DNA of 64,000 bases from Paenibacillus_E sp042676385 (GCF_042676385.1 NZ_JBHTHA010000002.1:1362567-1426566), one strand, 5' to 3'. Positions 8,606 through 18,029 are shown, counted from the first letter of the stretch. Translations and numbers: made by a program. Notes: generated by a model not told the origin, from the letters alone.

Positions 8606-9478
8606 CTAGCCTTTCACCGAACCGAGCATGATGCCCGATACGAAATATTTTTGCAGCCATGGGTAGACGATCAGAATCGGCACGGTTGCAAACATAATGC
8701 TAGCCGCTTTAATACTCTCCGGTAACACTTGCACAATTTGCGTGCCTTCGATTTGCAATTGATCGGTAATCTGACTATTTACAATAAGCTGGTACAGTTT
8801 GAGCTGCAGTGGATATAACTTAGGATCTGTGATGTAAAATAGTGTATCTATAAAACCGTTCCAACGATTTACCGCATAAAACAGGCTTAACGTTGCGATG
8901 ATCGGCATCGACAAAGGAAGAATGATCCGGATTAATGTGCCGAAATGGCTGCTGCCGTCAAGCTCTGCGGACTCCTCCAAGCTTTTGGGAATGGAATTGA
9001 AAAACGAGATCAAAATAATTAAGTAAAAAGGATTGACCATCAAAGGTAGAATCATCGACCAGGTCGAATTGACCAGATGCAGCTGTTTGACAAGAATATA
9101 CTCCGGAATGATCCCTCCGCTAAAAAACATCGTAAACACAATCAGGTACATAAAAAACTTTCTGCCTTTAAGTTCCGTTTTCGTAAGCGGATAAGCTGCG
9201 GCTATCGTCATTGCCATACAAACGATTGTAAAGATAACTGTCAGATAGACCGTATACACCAACGATTTCAACATCATCGGGTCCATTAGCACGCGGGAAT
9301 AAGCTTCAAAGTTAAGTTCCATCGGAAAAATCGTAACTTTCCCGGTCATAATCGGCGCATTCGAACTGAGCGAAATTGCAATAATGTGAAAAAAGGGTGC
9401 AAGGCTCAGAAATAAAAACAAAATTAGAAAAGCAATGTTAATGGTGTCAAACGTCCGGCTTGCTGCTTTTGCGTTCAT
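8606..9478 (-). CDS. Carbohydrate ABC transporter permease (LplC-like)
   Basis: Predicted 290-residue inner-membrane permease of the MalG/LplC type, with about six transmembrane segments. The cytoplasmic EAA loop that docks the ATPase is ESAELDGSSHFGTLIRIILP near residues 168-187. The C-terminus ends in GIMLGSVKG, the typical tail of this family. AGGAG precedes the ATG. It forms a heterodimer with the next upstream permease; together with the lipoprotein they make an lplABC-like importer for an oligosaccharide released from a pectin- or glycosaminoglycan-like polymer (inferred from the neighbouring hydrolases). No ATPase gene is nearby, so a shared MsmX-type ATPase is likely. Confidence 0.9.
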   Translation of the reverse strand: MNAKAASRTFDTINIAFLILFLFLSLAPFFHIIAISLSSNAPIMTGKVTIFPMELNFEAYSRVLMDPMMLKSLVYTVYLTVIFTIVCMAMTIAAAYPLTKTELKGRKFFMYLIVFTMFFSGGIIPEYILVKQLHLVNSTWSMILPLMVNPFYLIILISFFNSIPKSLEESAELDGSSHFGTLIRIILPLSMPIIATLSLFYAVNRWNGFIDTLFYITDPKLYPLQLKLYQLIVNSQITDQLQIEGTQIVQVLPESIKAASIMFATVPILIVYPWLQKYFVSGIMLGSVKG

Positions 9479-9505
9479 GACCCCGCTCCTTTCTGATTAA
9501 GGCTT

Positions 9506-10411
9506 CTAAATGATGCCCTGATCTGTCGTTTTCTTGGAAATGTAATTGGAAGTAAGAATGAAGACGAGTCCTACCACCGCTTGGAAGAAGCCTACCGCTG
9601 TTGCTATGGAGTACTGCGCGGACTGCAGACCGATTTTATAAACAAAAGTACTTAACACTTCCGAAAATTCAAGAACCTGTACATTGCCGATCACAAAAGG
9701 CCGGTCAAAGCCGATTTGCACCATCTCGCCCAATTTCAGAACCAGCAGAACGATAATCGTGGATTTAATGCCCGGGAGCGTAATATGCCAAATCCGCTTC
9801 AAACGCCCTGCCCCGTCAACCTCGGCGGCTTCATACTGTTCTTTACTGATGCCTGTCATCGCCGCCAAATAAATGATCGTGCCCCAACCTGCGCTTTGCC
9901 ATACGCCTGTTCCTAAATAAGTAAGCAGCCAATAATATTTATCAGATAAAAACGGAATTGGACCGATGCTTAAATAACTCAGCATATGATTGAAAATTCC
10001 CGTGTTCGTGCTGAATACTTGTTTGACAATTCCGCCGATAATGATCCAAGATATGAAATGAGGCAAATACAATATCGTTTGAGAAATTTTCTTAAACTTT
10101 ATAATTCTTAACTCATTGAGCATGATTGCCAGGATAATTGGCGCTGGAAAGGAAACGATCAAATCCAGAAAATTGAGCATAAACGTGTTTCTTAACGCTG
10201 CATAAAAATCCTTCATTTTAAATATTTCCCGAAACGAATCCAGTCCGATCCACGGACTTTTTGCAATGCCTTGAAACAGGTTATAATCTTTAAAAGCTAT
10301 CAACACCCCGTACATCGGGCCGTATTTGAAAATGATGAAATAAACGATAGGAAGCGCAAGCAAGGCATACAGCTGCCAATATCTGATTAAGTAAACATTG
10401 AAACGTTTCAA
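9506..10411 (-). CDS. Carbohydrate ABC transporter permease (LplB-like)
   Basis: Predicted 301-residue permease of the LplB/MalF type with about six membrane helices (first near YALLALPIVYFIIFKYGPM). The EAA loop is YEAAEVDGAGRLKRIWHITL. A TTG start at 10411 is preferred because AAGGTGG sits five bases upstream; an in-frame GTG at 10420 would overlap that ribosome site. The start region contains the perfect palindrome TTGAAACGTTTCAA (10398-10411). It lies 27 bases before the partner permease and 88 bases after the binding-protein gene, with a strong hairpin in that gap. Confidence 0.88.
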   Translation of the reverse strand: MKRFNVYLIRYWQLYALLALPIVYFIIFKYGPMYGVLIAFKDYNLFQGIAKSPWIGLDSFREIFKMKDFYAALRNTFMLNFLDLIVSFPAPIILAIMLNELRIIKFKKISQTILYLPHFISWIIIGGIVKQVFSTNTGIFNHMLSYLSIGPIPFLSDKYYWLLTYLGTGVWQSAGWGTIIYLAAMTGISKEQYEAAEVDGAGRLKRIWHITLPGIKSTIIVLLVLKLGEMVQIGFDRPFVIGNVQVLEFSEVLSTFVYKIGLQSAQYSIATAVGFFQAVVGLVFILTSNYISKKTTDQGII

Positions 10412-10456
10412 CCGATCCACCTTCCTTCACTTTCACGAAAAGTCTTTAATGAAAGA

Positions 10457-10492
10457 TTCATGCATGAAAGCCGGTCTGCCTTCATGCATGAA
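10457..10492 (-). promoter_or_regulatory. Intercistronic hairpin between binding-protein and permease genes
   Basis: Two copies of TTCATGCATGAA (10457-10468 and 10481-10492), each itself a perfect 12-bp palindrome, can pair with each other across a 12-base loop. No T-run follows, so it looks like a 3'-end stabiliser or partial attenuator that raises binding-protein over permease expression, as is known for other binding-protein operons. Confidence 0.6.
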
Positions 10493-10508
10493 ACCTTGCT
10501 GCCGGGGA

Positions 10509-12125
10509 TTATTTCTTCATGCTTTTGTAGGCTTCTGTACGTTCTTTTAGAATTGCATCTCCGCCGTTAGTCATGTAATCTTTCAGCATGTCGTCATACG
10601 TTTTGTCAAAATCGGCAGGTTTAGCCAGCATCGATTTTACAATCAGCTGTTCGTATTTATCTTGAAGCGCTTTGCCGTATTTCGCCTCAGCTTCAATCGG
10701 ACGCTGGAATCTAACTGGAGACAGTCCGTCCTGCAAACCATTTTTCAAAGCTTGCGTCGCTGCGCTGCGGTTAGCTTCAACGTAATCCAGTGATAAAGCT
10801 TGGGCGTTTTTGTCCGGGCTGCCAAAATCGGTTCCGTTCGAAACAAGCGCCGTATAGTCGCCATAGTTGTAGAAGTTTTGTTTCGTTTCATCATTATCAA
10901 GTCTTACAGGCAAGCCATCTACGGTCGAGTGATTTTTGCCTTCCACACCGTAGGTCATAGCAATAAGCACATCTTTCTGCGCGATCCAATCCAGATACTG
11001 AATAGCTTCGGCCGCTACTTTGCTTGTTTTTGGAATAATTACGTTCATTCCAGCCGGTATATATGCAGGTTTCGCGTGCTTACCTTCCTCATTCGTGTAT
11101 GGATCAATAGGAGTCAGCTTGGCTCCGGATACCGTTTTTTGCAGAACCGTATACGTATCAGGCGGTAGAATTTGGTAAGTCCCGCCCGCATCTTCTGCAT
11201 ACATACCGACTTTACCTGTCGCAATATCCTGGTACAATTTCTTTTTATCTTTGTCCAAAGCAAAGTCAGGGCTGATCATGCCTTCGTTATAAAGCTTGTT
11301 CAGGAAGCGGACCCCATCCTTATGTCCATCCTGTAAAAGCATATATTCGCTGGAGCCGAGCTGCTGCGTTTTGGTATAACGGTCTTCGTCGCTCATTTTT
11401 TTGATGAAAGACCAAATAATCGGTTCATATGAAGCGTTCACCAGCGAGAAGCCAAGCGGAATCGTTTGGTCGCCGCCAAGTTTCTTTTCCTTAAACGCTT
11501 TCAACGTTTGGTAGACCTCATCCGTCGTTTTAGGAGCCGGGAGACCAAGCTTATCTAGCCAATCCTGACGAATTTCGGAAGAATATTTCCCTAAATATAC
11601 ACGCTTTGCTGGGATCGCATATTGTTTGCCGTCATAAGTTCCGAATGCAAGCGTATCTTTGCCAAGATACGATTTCAGGTTGGAACCGTATTGATCCAGC
11701 AGCGCCCCAACATCGGTCAATCCGCCCTGCTGCACATATTTGTACACAACATTCGAATCATAAGTGAACACGATATCCGGAGCGTCGCCGCTCGCCATCA
11801 ATACGTTCAGCTTCTCCACTTCTTGAGCCCTCGGCACCGGGACATATTCGACTTTAATGTTCGTCTTCTTCGTGAAATTATCTTCTACGTACTTCGTGAT
11901 GTAGTTGTTTGTTACGGACTTTCCTGCCGGAGAGTTGCCGCGGTCGAACACTTCAACTTTGATCGTTACCGGACTTTTCGATGCTGCCGTTGTTGCTTTG
12001 GCGCTATCTGTCTCTTTGGCCGTTTGACCCTCTTTGTTGCTTGTACATCCGCTCAGAACGCTAACTACCAGTGTAGCAGCCAAGACTGTAAATACCGTCC
12101 CTTTAAAAGCTTTCTTTTGTACCAT
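10509..12125 (-). CDS. Extracellular sugar-binding lipoprotein (LplA-like)
   Basis: Predicted 538-residue ABC solute-binding lipoprotein of the large LplA/YtcQ class (family length about 500-560). The signal peptide ends in lipobox LSGC with Cys27 as the lipidated residue. A Ser/Thr/Lys-rich linker follows, then the two-lobe binding fold beginning at TIKVEVFDRG. Fold landmarks include NVLMASGDAPDIVFTYD near 109-125 and GKVGMYAEDAGGTY near 304-317. GAGGAGGAG precedes the ATG. It is the first gene of the importer set, with the permeases downstream and the AraC-type sensor regulator upstream. The ligand is inferred to be an unsaturated or acidic oligosaccharide. Confidence 0.9.
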   Translation of the reverse strand: MVQKKAFKGTVFTVLAATLVVSVLSGCTSNKEGQTAKETDSAKATTAASKSPVTIKVEVFDRGNSPAGKSVTNNYITKYVEDNFTKKTNIKVEYVPVPRAQEVEKLNVLMASGDAPDIVFTYDSNVVYKYVQQGGLTDVGALLDQYGSNLKSYLGKDTLAFGTYDGKQYAIPAKRVYLGKYSSEIRQDWLDKLGLPAPKTTDEVYQTLKAFKEKKLGGDQTIPLGFSLVNASYEPIIWSFIKKMSDEDRYTKTQQLGSSEYMLLQDGHKDGVRFLNKLYNEGMISPDFALDKDKKKLYQDIATGKVGMYAEDAGGTYQILPPDTYTVLQKTVSGAKLTPIDPYTNEEGKHAKPAYIPAGMNVIIPKTSKVAAEAIQYLDWIAQKDVLIAMTYGVEGKNHSTVDGLPVRLDNDETKQNFYNYGDYTALVSNGTDFGSPDKNAQALSLDYVEANRSAATQALKNGLQDGLSPVRFQRPIEAEAKYGKALQDKYEQLIVKSMLAKPADFDKTYDDMLKDYMTNGGDAILKERTEAYKSMKK

Positions 12126-12393
12126 TGCAACTCCTCCTCATAATAGGGATCTTTGAGCGTAGCTCATATTAAGATCGTGTGCACCCGTGGCACCAGGTTG
12201 ATGATTGCTTGATACGACCGCCGCGGATGTATCTTAGTTATAAAGGCCGGAGCGTTAAAGGGTCAATCAACATGATTCAGACCTGCTAACAAAATTCAGT
12301 ATGCTCAGTTTTGCCGGCAATCTACATTTTTCAGTCAATAAACCTTTTCGCTATATTTGCCTCTCAGGCCTTGCTGCTAAAGGCTTTCGACCG

Positions 12394-14637
12394 CTACATA
12401 TACTTCCGGTAATCACCGGGCGTTACGCCAACCACCTTCTTAAAAGTTCTTCCGAAAGAAATCGCATGAATATAGCCAACTTTAACTGCAATGTCATTGA
12501 TGGAATCGTCGGTTTGCAAAAGCAGGGTTTTTGCATGATCCATCCGTAGGTTCACTAAAAAATCGACGAATTTCATGCCGAATTCTTCCTTGAACAGTTG
12601 GCTGGCATACTTCCCGTTTACACCGAACATCTCGCTGATATGATTCAAAGACAGGTCCGGGTTGGCATAATTATCTTCAATATATTTGCGGATCTTGCTG
12701 ATCAAGCTGTGATGCGTATTCGCTTCGCGTATAGCTGCGTAATGTTCATATAATAATTGGAGCAAATAGACCGTTTGCGGGCATATTTGTTCGAGCGTCT
12801 CCGATTCCTCAAGCAGTTGCATCAAGGAAGGGTATACCTTGTCGGACCATATCAGCGACGCTTCCATCGGCAAATCTTCCATCTCTTGATTAAATAGGCG
12901 AATCAAATAATGAAGGACGTAACGCACCTCGGCATCTCCGAGAATCGCTTCTTCCATTTCATCGAACAACCGCTCAAGCGTTGCTTCCCAAGTTCGATTC
13001 ATGAGGCGAAAATCAGGAACAATGCCATTGACGATCTGCACATATTTATGCGTATCGTTCGAAGCCGTCTCTTGCAATTCGGAAAAGCTTAACACCCGGT
13101 TCAGACCTGCCGACATTTTATATTGCAGCGCTGCGATCGACGATTTAAATATTTGATGAATGTGGCTTACGTCATTCGTGGCTCCGCCGAGACCGACCGT
13201 CACCGATTGTTTCAAATTGACCATGATCCACGTCCTAAATTTATCCAGCAGCGTATAGCAGCTCTCCAGATGTGCGTCTGTCCCATTGAATATGAAAAGA
13301 ACGGCTAATCGCTGCCCCGAAATCCACTCGCACCAAATACCGGCACCTTCCATGGCGGCAAATTCCTGAAGCACATTCGTCATGCCGAATTTTAACAAGT
13401 TTTGATCGCTGTGACTGTATTTCTTTTTGAATTCCGAGTATTGATCAATTTCAACAACCGCGAAGGCCAAATGCTGAAACTCATCCGGCAAATTAAGCTG
13501 GCTCATATGCGCCTTCCAATCCCTGGAAGAGATTGTTGAGTTCCCTTCGATCAGCTCCAAAAAGAACTGCTTACGCCGTACCAGAAGATCCTCTTGATAC
13601 TGCTTCTCGTACACCTCGGTTTGATCGATCAGACTGTCGAGCACTTTTCCGATGAAAGCAAACTCGTCGCTCCCGCTTCCTTTGGCATCGCCCCGATTCT
13701 GGTAAGCATGAATTTGCTGCATGATCGTTTTAATCGGTTTATAGTTCCGTCGTGTTACGTAAATCATGTACAGCACACTAAGAAGAATCGTCGCAATGCC
13801 GATACCCAGCCACATCCGGGAAATAAAGGACACCAAACCGTAGATTTTGCTCACTTTCAAGCCGCTCACGAAATTCCAACCGATATAATCCGAGTAAATT
13901 TGCGTCGTTATTTTTCCTTGAGCCTGTAATTGACCGTTCTGGCTCTTCTCTACAGGTGCAATGAAGGGATAGATGTGATCATGCGAACCGCTCCAAATAT
14001 CCATGAATGTAATTTTGCTGTTTATCATCTGATCCACAATTCTAAGCAGCGCATCAACCCTCACATTCACGACGACAATACCTTGATCTCCGAATGGGAG
14101 AAGAGCCCTTTTGCTTAACGTGATGACCTTTTGATTAGGATCTGTTGCCAGCTCCTTGTAATCTCTGACCGAGGACCAATGTAGGGACGTTGGCTCTTTA
14201 TAAACGCTTTGAACAAACGCTTTATCGCCAAAATTATCCAAACGTTCAATCAAATTTCTGGAGAGAACGGTTTGATCCGCATTTCGATACAAGTAAATGG
14301 AATAGATCAAGGAATTATCGCTTACCATTTTGCCCAGCTCACGGGAAACCTCATAATTTTCAAGCCTTTGATCCGTGCTGCCGTTGGATTCAAAAAAATT
14401 TTTCAGCTTATCGTTATTGCCAATCTCCTCTAAAACCATCCGCTCAATCCCGCGCAAAGAAGTTTCCATCGAATCCATCACATATTTGGTAAAAATTTGG
14501 TTCGCTTTCTCCGTTTCCTGGACAGAAATTTCATTAATCAGCGAAACGGCAATAAACGTAAGAATAGTAATGGTAATGAACAAAATGGGAACATAAGATA
14601 GCAACAACCGGTTATACCATGATTTTCTCATAAACAT
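12394..14637 (-). CDS. Membrane-anchored AraC-family sensor regulator
   Basis: Predicted 747-residue protein that joins an extracellular sensor to a cytoplasmic AraC DNA-binding domain in a single chain, without a kinase. TM1 is near residues 8-30 (LLLSYVPILFITITILTFI). A Cache-like extracellular domain follows (about 35-260), then TM2 (LGIGIATILLSVLYMIY, about 280-297), a long cytoplasmic linker, and two AraC helix-turn-helix units in the last 100 residues (LSLNHISEMFGVNGKYASQL and DSINDIAVKVGY..HAISFGRTF). The ATG at 14637 is chosen because AAGGA lies 7 bases upstream; an upstream in-frame start at 14742 lacks a ribosome site and would put a cre-like sequence inside the gene. It probably activates the adjacent lplABC/GH105 operon on sensing extracellular oligosaccharide. 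Confidence 0.88.
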   Translation of the reverse strand: MFMRKSWYNRLLLSYVPILFITITILTFIAVSLINEISVQETEKANQIFTKYVMDSMETSLRGIERMVLEEIGNNDKLKNFFESNGSTDQRLENYEVSRELGKMVSDNSLIYSIYLYRNADQTVLSRNLIERLDNFGDKAFVQSVYKEPTSLHWSSVRDYKELATDPNQKVITLSKRALLPFGDQGIVVVNVRVDALLRIVDQMINSKITFMDIWSGSHDHIYPFIAPVEKSQNGQLQAQGKITTQIYSDYIGWNFVSGLKVSKIYGLVSFISRMWLGIGIATILLSVLYMIYVTRRNYKPIKTIMQQIHAYQNRGDAKGSGSDEFAFIGKVLDSLIDQTEVYEKQYQEDLLVRRKQFFLELIEGNSTISSRDWKAHMSQLNLPDEFQHLAFAVVEIDQYSEFKKKYSHSDQNLLKFGMTNVLQEFAAMEGAGIWCEWISGQRLAVLFIFNGTDAHLESCYTLLDKFRTWIMVNLKQSVTVGLGGATNDVSHIHQIFKSSIAALQYKMSAGLNRVLSFSELQETASNDTHKYVQIVNGIVPDFRLMNRTWEATLERLFDEMEEAILGDAEVRYVLHYLIRLFNQEMEDLPMEASLIWSDKVYPSLMQLLEESETLEQICPQTVYLLQLLYEHYAAIREANTHHSLISKIRKYIEDNYANPDLSLNHISEMFGVNGKYASQLFKEEFGMKFVDFLVNLRMDHAKTLLLQTDDSINDIAVKVGYIHAISFGRTFKKVVGVTPGDYRKYM

Positions 14638-14683
14638 CACACTGTCCTTATTCGAATTTTGCAGCCAGATGTCCACCCACGAA

Positions 14684-14697
14684 AGTAAGCGCTTAAC
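14684..14697 (-). promoter_or_regulatory. cre-like site in the leader of the AraC-type gene
   Basis: AGTAAGCGCTTAAC, with the perfect palindromic core TAAGCGCTTA, resembles the CcpA catabolite-response element. It lies between the predicted transcription start and the ATG at 14637, where bound CcpA could act as a roadblock. Confidence 0.5.
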
Positions 14698-14787
14698 CTT
14701 TAATGAAAAATAAATGGATCCTATCCAGATTGATAAATCCACTATGCAGAAACGTAAAAAAATAGATTAATTTATATTAATTTATCG

Positions 14788-14816
14788 AGTATACTCCCAA
14801 CCTTAAACGCTTTCAA
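14788..14816 (-). promoter_or_regulatory. SigA-type promoter of the AraC-type gene with overlapping cre
   Basis: On the minus strand TTGAAA (14811-14816), a 17-base spacer and TATACT (14788-14793) form a good vegetative promoter. A cre-like TGAAAGCGTTTAAG (14802-14815) overlaps the -35 box, so glucose-linked repression of this locus is likely. Confidence 0.6.
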
Positions 14817-14870
14817 TAATTTTTTTGCAGTTGGAACTATTTGCCGAACGAAACCCGAAAATGAAAAACA

Positions 14871-14901
14871 CCCTGCACTTCGAAATTTCGAAGTTGCAGG
14901 G
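14871..14901 (-). terminator. Rho-independent terminator after the MFS gene
   Basis: Near-perfect inverted repeat: CCCTGCA and TTCGAA arms around AAATTT. On the minus strand TGTTTTTCATTTTC follows. It lies 41 bases after the MFS stop codon. Confidence 0.75.
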
Positions 14902-14941
14902 CATCGAGAAGAATGTCAAATATTTAGCATCAATGGGTCGA

Positions 14942-16183
14942 TTAACCTTCTTTTTGCAGCTGAGGTTTATATTTCAATGAAGGCAGCATGATGAACACGC
15001 CAATCACGAACAAGGCAGCTGACGTCAAATAAATCGCTTCAAGCGGGAATGCATCTTTCAGTTTGCCGGCCAAACTCATCGTAATGACCATGGCTCCCAT
15101 AAATAAAGGGTTCAGAATTCCGTTCACCCTGCCTACGAAGGCTTCTTCGGTATTGCCGAGGATCATGGTATTGATCCCGATTTGAATAGCCGGCATCACG
15201 AGACCTGATATGAATTGGGCGACGAGCGCTAACCACAACAGGTGTGTAATACCCATTACGGCAATCGTTACGATGCTGACCGCCATCCCCATCGTGAGCA
15301 TCGCTTGCGGCGACATTTTTTTGGAGAATCCCATCGCTAAACCGCCGCCAACGATCATTGCAACACCGTTCGCTGCCATAAACCATTGCAGATTTTCCTT
15401 CGGCAAGCCTAAGTTTTCCGTTACGATAAAGAGTCCAAGCGGACTAATCAAGCCTAGCGCAAGACCGGCCACTGCAAAACAAGCGCCTAACGTGACCAGC
15501 ATTTTATTGTTCAGCACGTACCGAAAACCTTGACCCATTTCGGCAAAAATGTGCGTGGTACGTTCTTTCGCTTCTTCTCTTTTATCTCCAGGAAGAAACA
15601 TTAAGACAACAGCGGATAATAAAAAGCATACACCCATAATAGCAACGGCAACTTTAATCCCATAGTGAAAATAAACAAACGTACCCATGAGCGGGCCGAT
15701 AATCATAAAGATCGCCATCATGGACTGATACATGGACATGCCTAGCTGCATTTGCGATTCAGGTACGTGAACCTTGAACAGCTTCATCCCGGATGGCTGC
15801 GAGAATTGCGAAAGAATAGCCGATACCAAGGTGGCGAAAAAGATCGCTTTCCAGGAACCATAATACAGTGTGAGCATAACCGCAAAGACGGAAACGGCGC
15901 TAAGGATATCGCACCATACCATCGTTAGTTTCGGTCTCCAGCGGTCAGCAAACGCTCCGCCTATGAAAGAAAACAAAAAGATCGGGCCAAATTCGGCTAC
16001 GGAAATTAATGAAACCGAGATCGGATCGTTATTCGTCATATCCGTTACGTAGAGCAGTACCGCGAAGTTACGTATCCAGATTCCGACTTGAAGGAATAAA
16101 CCGGATAACAGAATGGCTTGCACGAACCGATTCGCAAAAAATGAGCGCATGTTCGGCTTGGCCGTTGTTGCAGATTGTGACAT
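14942..16183 (-). CDS. MFS transporter
   Basis: Predicted 413-residue major facilitator with 12 membrane segments. Residues around FSFIGGAFADRWRPKLTMVW (about 55-75) form the A-like loop between TM2 and TM3 that marks the superfamily. The overall pattern resembles the enterobactin-exporter/macrolide-efflux-like group (MFS_3), so export of a small molecule is more likely than sugar uptake. The ATG at 16183 is used because AAGGGG lies 11 bases upstream; an in-frame GTG at 16195 would sit on that site. It is a single-gene unit with its own terminator and a palindromic operator candidate upstream. Substrate unknown. Confidence 0.82.
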   Translation of the reverse strand: MSQSATTAKPNMRSFFANRFVQAILLSGLFLQVGIWIRNFAVLLYVTDMTNNDPISVSLISVAEFGPIFLFSFIGGAFADRWRPKLTMVWCDILSAVSVFAVMLTLYYGSWKAIFFATLVSAILSQFSQPSGMKLFKVHVPESQMQLGMSMYQSMMAIFMIIGPLMGTFVYFHYGIKVAVAIMGVCFLLSAVVLMFLPGDKREEAKERTTHIFAEMGQGFRYVLNNKMLVTLGACFAVAGLALGLISPLGLFIVTENLGLPKENLQWFMAANGVAMIVGGGLAMGFSKKMSPQAMLTMGMAVSIVTIAVMGITHLLWLALVAQFISGLVMPAIQIGINTMILGNTEEAFVGRVNGILNPLFMGAMVITMSLAGKLKDAFPLEAIYLTSAALFVIGVFIMLPSLKYKPQLQKEG

Positions 16184-16351
16184 CGTAAGAAACACCCCTT
16201 TACATTACATTTCGATCAACAGGCTCAACCTAGTTCCTGACGAATCAAGGACGAAAAAGTTGCAGCCTATTATATAGGGAGCCTTTGAGCGAGCCAAAGT
16301 CTCTCCTTTGATACTGTAACGAAAGGGTGCTCTATCGTCTAGTGAAATTGG

Positions 16352-16371
16352 TCATATGACCGGTCATATGA
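16352..16371. promoter_or_regulatory. Perfect 20-bp palindrome upstream of the MFS gene
   Basis: TCATATGACCGGTCATATGA equals its own reverse complement. It lies about 170 bases upstream of the MFS start and just beyond the stop of the NagZ-type gene. Length and symmetry fit a TetR- or MarR-type operator; no such regulator is encoded nearby. Confidence 0.55.
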
Positions 16372-16381
16372 ATTTCAATCA

Positions 16382-18004
16382 CTAGTATTCGTGCCTCCAA
16401 CCGATCGGATATTGCTCGGACAATGTCACCGGCAAGCGGCCGACCGCTTTCTCTTTTCCCAGAAGCACATGAGCCAGAGAATACATCGCAAGCGGGCGGT
16501 TTTCATAGCAAGCATAGTAAGTCTTCACTTCCGGAAACTCCAGTAAGTCGTAAGGATTCCGACCGGCAGCTACAATGAAGTGTAGGTCGGCCTGTCCTGC
16601 GAGACGATGAACGAGCTCAGTTTGTCCCTTAGAGAATGTCGCATTGTAAGTGACCATAACGACTTGCTTTTTGCCTTCGCTTTCTTGAAGTACTTTCGCA
16701 ATATCCGCTTCGGAAGGATACAAGCCGACGTACACTTCATCAACTTCCTTACCTGTGACTTCCTTAAGCACGGAACCCAGCGTTCCTTCCCGTTCCACTA
16801 CTTCGTCAATCTCCGTGCCCGCTTGCACCTCAGCCCAAATGACAAGAGTCGGCTCGTTTACATCCAGTGCCTTACCCACGTCATCCTTCACTAAGGTAAT
16901 GCTCTTGCGGCTAAGCTCTTTAGCCAATTGCTGATGTTCCGACGACGAAATCGCCTCGGACGATATCGGAGTCAGCTTTTCAAATTGGATGTCTCTCTTG
17001 AATTTATACTTCATAATGTGTATCACCGATTCATCGATTCGCGACTCGGGAAGGCGCCCGCTCTCTACGGCCTCGATAACGGCTTCCAATGCCGTGATTT
17101 GCCGCCCCAGCAAATGACTCACCAAAATCAAATCCGAGCCCGCTTCGATCGCTCGAATTGCGCCTTCGGCCACACCGATGCCTTCGGAGATGGCCTTCAT
17201 TTCCAAACAATCCGTTACAATTAAGCCTTCAAAACCAAGCTTCTGTCGAAGCAGCCCCGTCAAAATCCGATGAGATAACGTCGAAGGAAGACCGTCTTCT
17301 GCAAGAGCCGCGAACACAACATGAGCCGTCATAATGGCATCAACTCCGGCCTCGATGGCCTTTACGAAAGGAGCAAGCTCCAGTTCCATCAGGCGTTCCA
17401 TGCTATGGGGGACAACAGGAAGATCATGATGAGAATCCTCCGACGTATCCCCATGTCCCGGAAAATGCTTGACCGTCGCGATGACGCCCATTTCCTGAAG
17501 TCCTTTTACCGCATGCGTCCCCATGTCGCTGACAAGCTCGGCCGTTTCCCCGTAAGAACGAACGCCGATAACCGGATTCAGGCGATTGTTATTAATGTCA
17601 AGGCAAGGCGCAAAGTTCATATTGATGCCCATTTGGCGCAGCTCTTTGCCCATCACTTTTGCGCTCGCATATACGCCTGCCGGCGCGAATGTTGCCCCCA
17701 AAGCCATATTGCCCGGCAGCAGCGTCGCTCCATTCTCGATACGGGATACCATCCCGCCCTCTTGATCAACCGCGATGAATAGCGGCAAACCATTATTCTG
17801 GCGGCTCATTTTTTGCAAATCCGCAGACAACCGTGCCAACTGATTAACATCCTTAACATTTCTGCGGAAGTAAATGACGCCGCCTAATCCATACTCCATA
17901 ATTAATTTTGTTATTTCCGCATTCGGCTGCAGTGATTCAAAACCGCAAACAAACATCTGTCCGACCTTTTGTCTCAGCGTTAATGGTTGATTGCTCGATA
18001 ACAT
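16382..18004 (-). CDS. nagZ: GH3 beta-N-acetylhexosaminidase (NagZ-type)
   Basis: Predicted 540-residue family 3 glycosidase releasing terminal beta-linked GlcNAc (or GlcNAc from muropeptide disaccharides). The NagZ signature KHFPGHGDTSEDSHHDLP lies at about 179-196; its Asp190-Ser-His192 pair is the Asp-His acid/base dyad typical of NagZ. The nucleophile is Asp265 in VTDCLEM. A C-terminal domain of about 190 residues matches the GH3 second domain. There is no signal peptide, unlike the secreted Bacillus subtilis enzyme, so it should act on imported disaccharides. AGGAG precedes the ATG at 18004. It follows the permease gene by 25 bases, at the end of the importer operon. Chitobiose or GlcNAc-MurNAc are likely substrates (inference). 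Confidence 0.9.
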   Translation of the reverse strand: MLSSNQPLTLRQKVGQMFVCGFESLQPNAEITKLIMEYGLGGVIYFRRNVKDVNQLARLSADLQKMSRQNNGLPLFIAVDQEGGMVSRIENGATLLPGNMALGATFAPAGVYASAKVMGKELRQMGINMNFAPCLDINNNRLNPVIGVRSYGETAELVSDMGTHAVKGLQEMGVIATVKHFPGHGDTSEDSHHDLPVVPHSMERLMELELAPFVKAIEAGVDAIMTAHVVFAALAEDGLPSTLSHRILTGLLRQKLGFEGLIVTDCLEMKAISEGIGVAEGAIRAIEAGSDLILVSHLLGRQITALEAVIEAVESGRLPESRIDESVIHIMKYKFKRDIQFEKLTPISSEAISSSEHQQLAKELSRKSITLVKDDVGKALDVNEPTLVIWAEVQAGTEIDEVVEREGTLGSVLKEVTGKEVDEVYVGLYPSEADIAKVLQESEGKKQVVMVTYNATFSKGQTELVHRLAGQADLHFIVAAGRNPYDLLEFPEVKTYYACYENRPLAMYSLAHVLLGKEKAVGRLPVTLSEQYPIGWRHEY

Positions 18005-18029
18005 GATGGACACGCTCCTCGAAATTGGG

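Noticed and set aside
10398..10411. Palindrome TTGAAACGTTTCAA at the permease start, as a CcpA site
   Set aside because: Spacing is one base pair short of the cre consensus on each side, and the bases are explained by the first codons of the gene; kept only as a remark.
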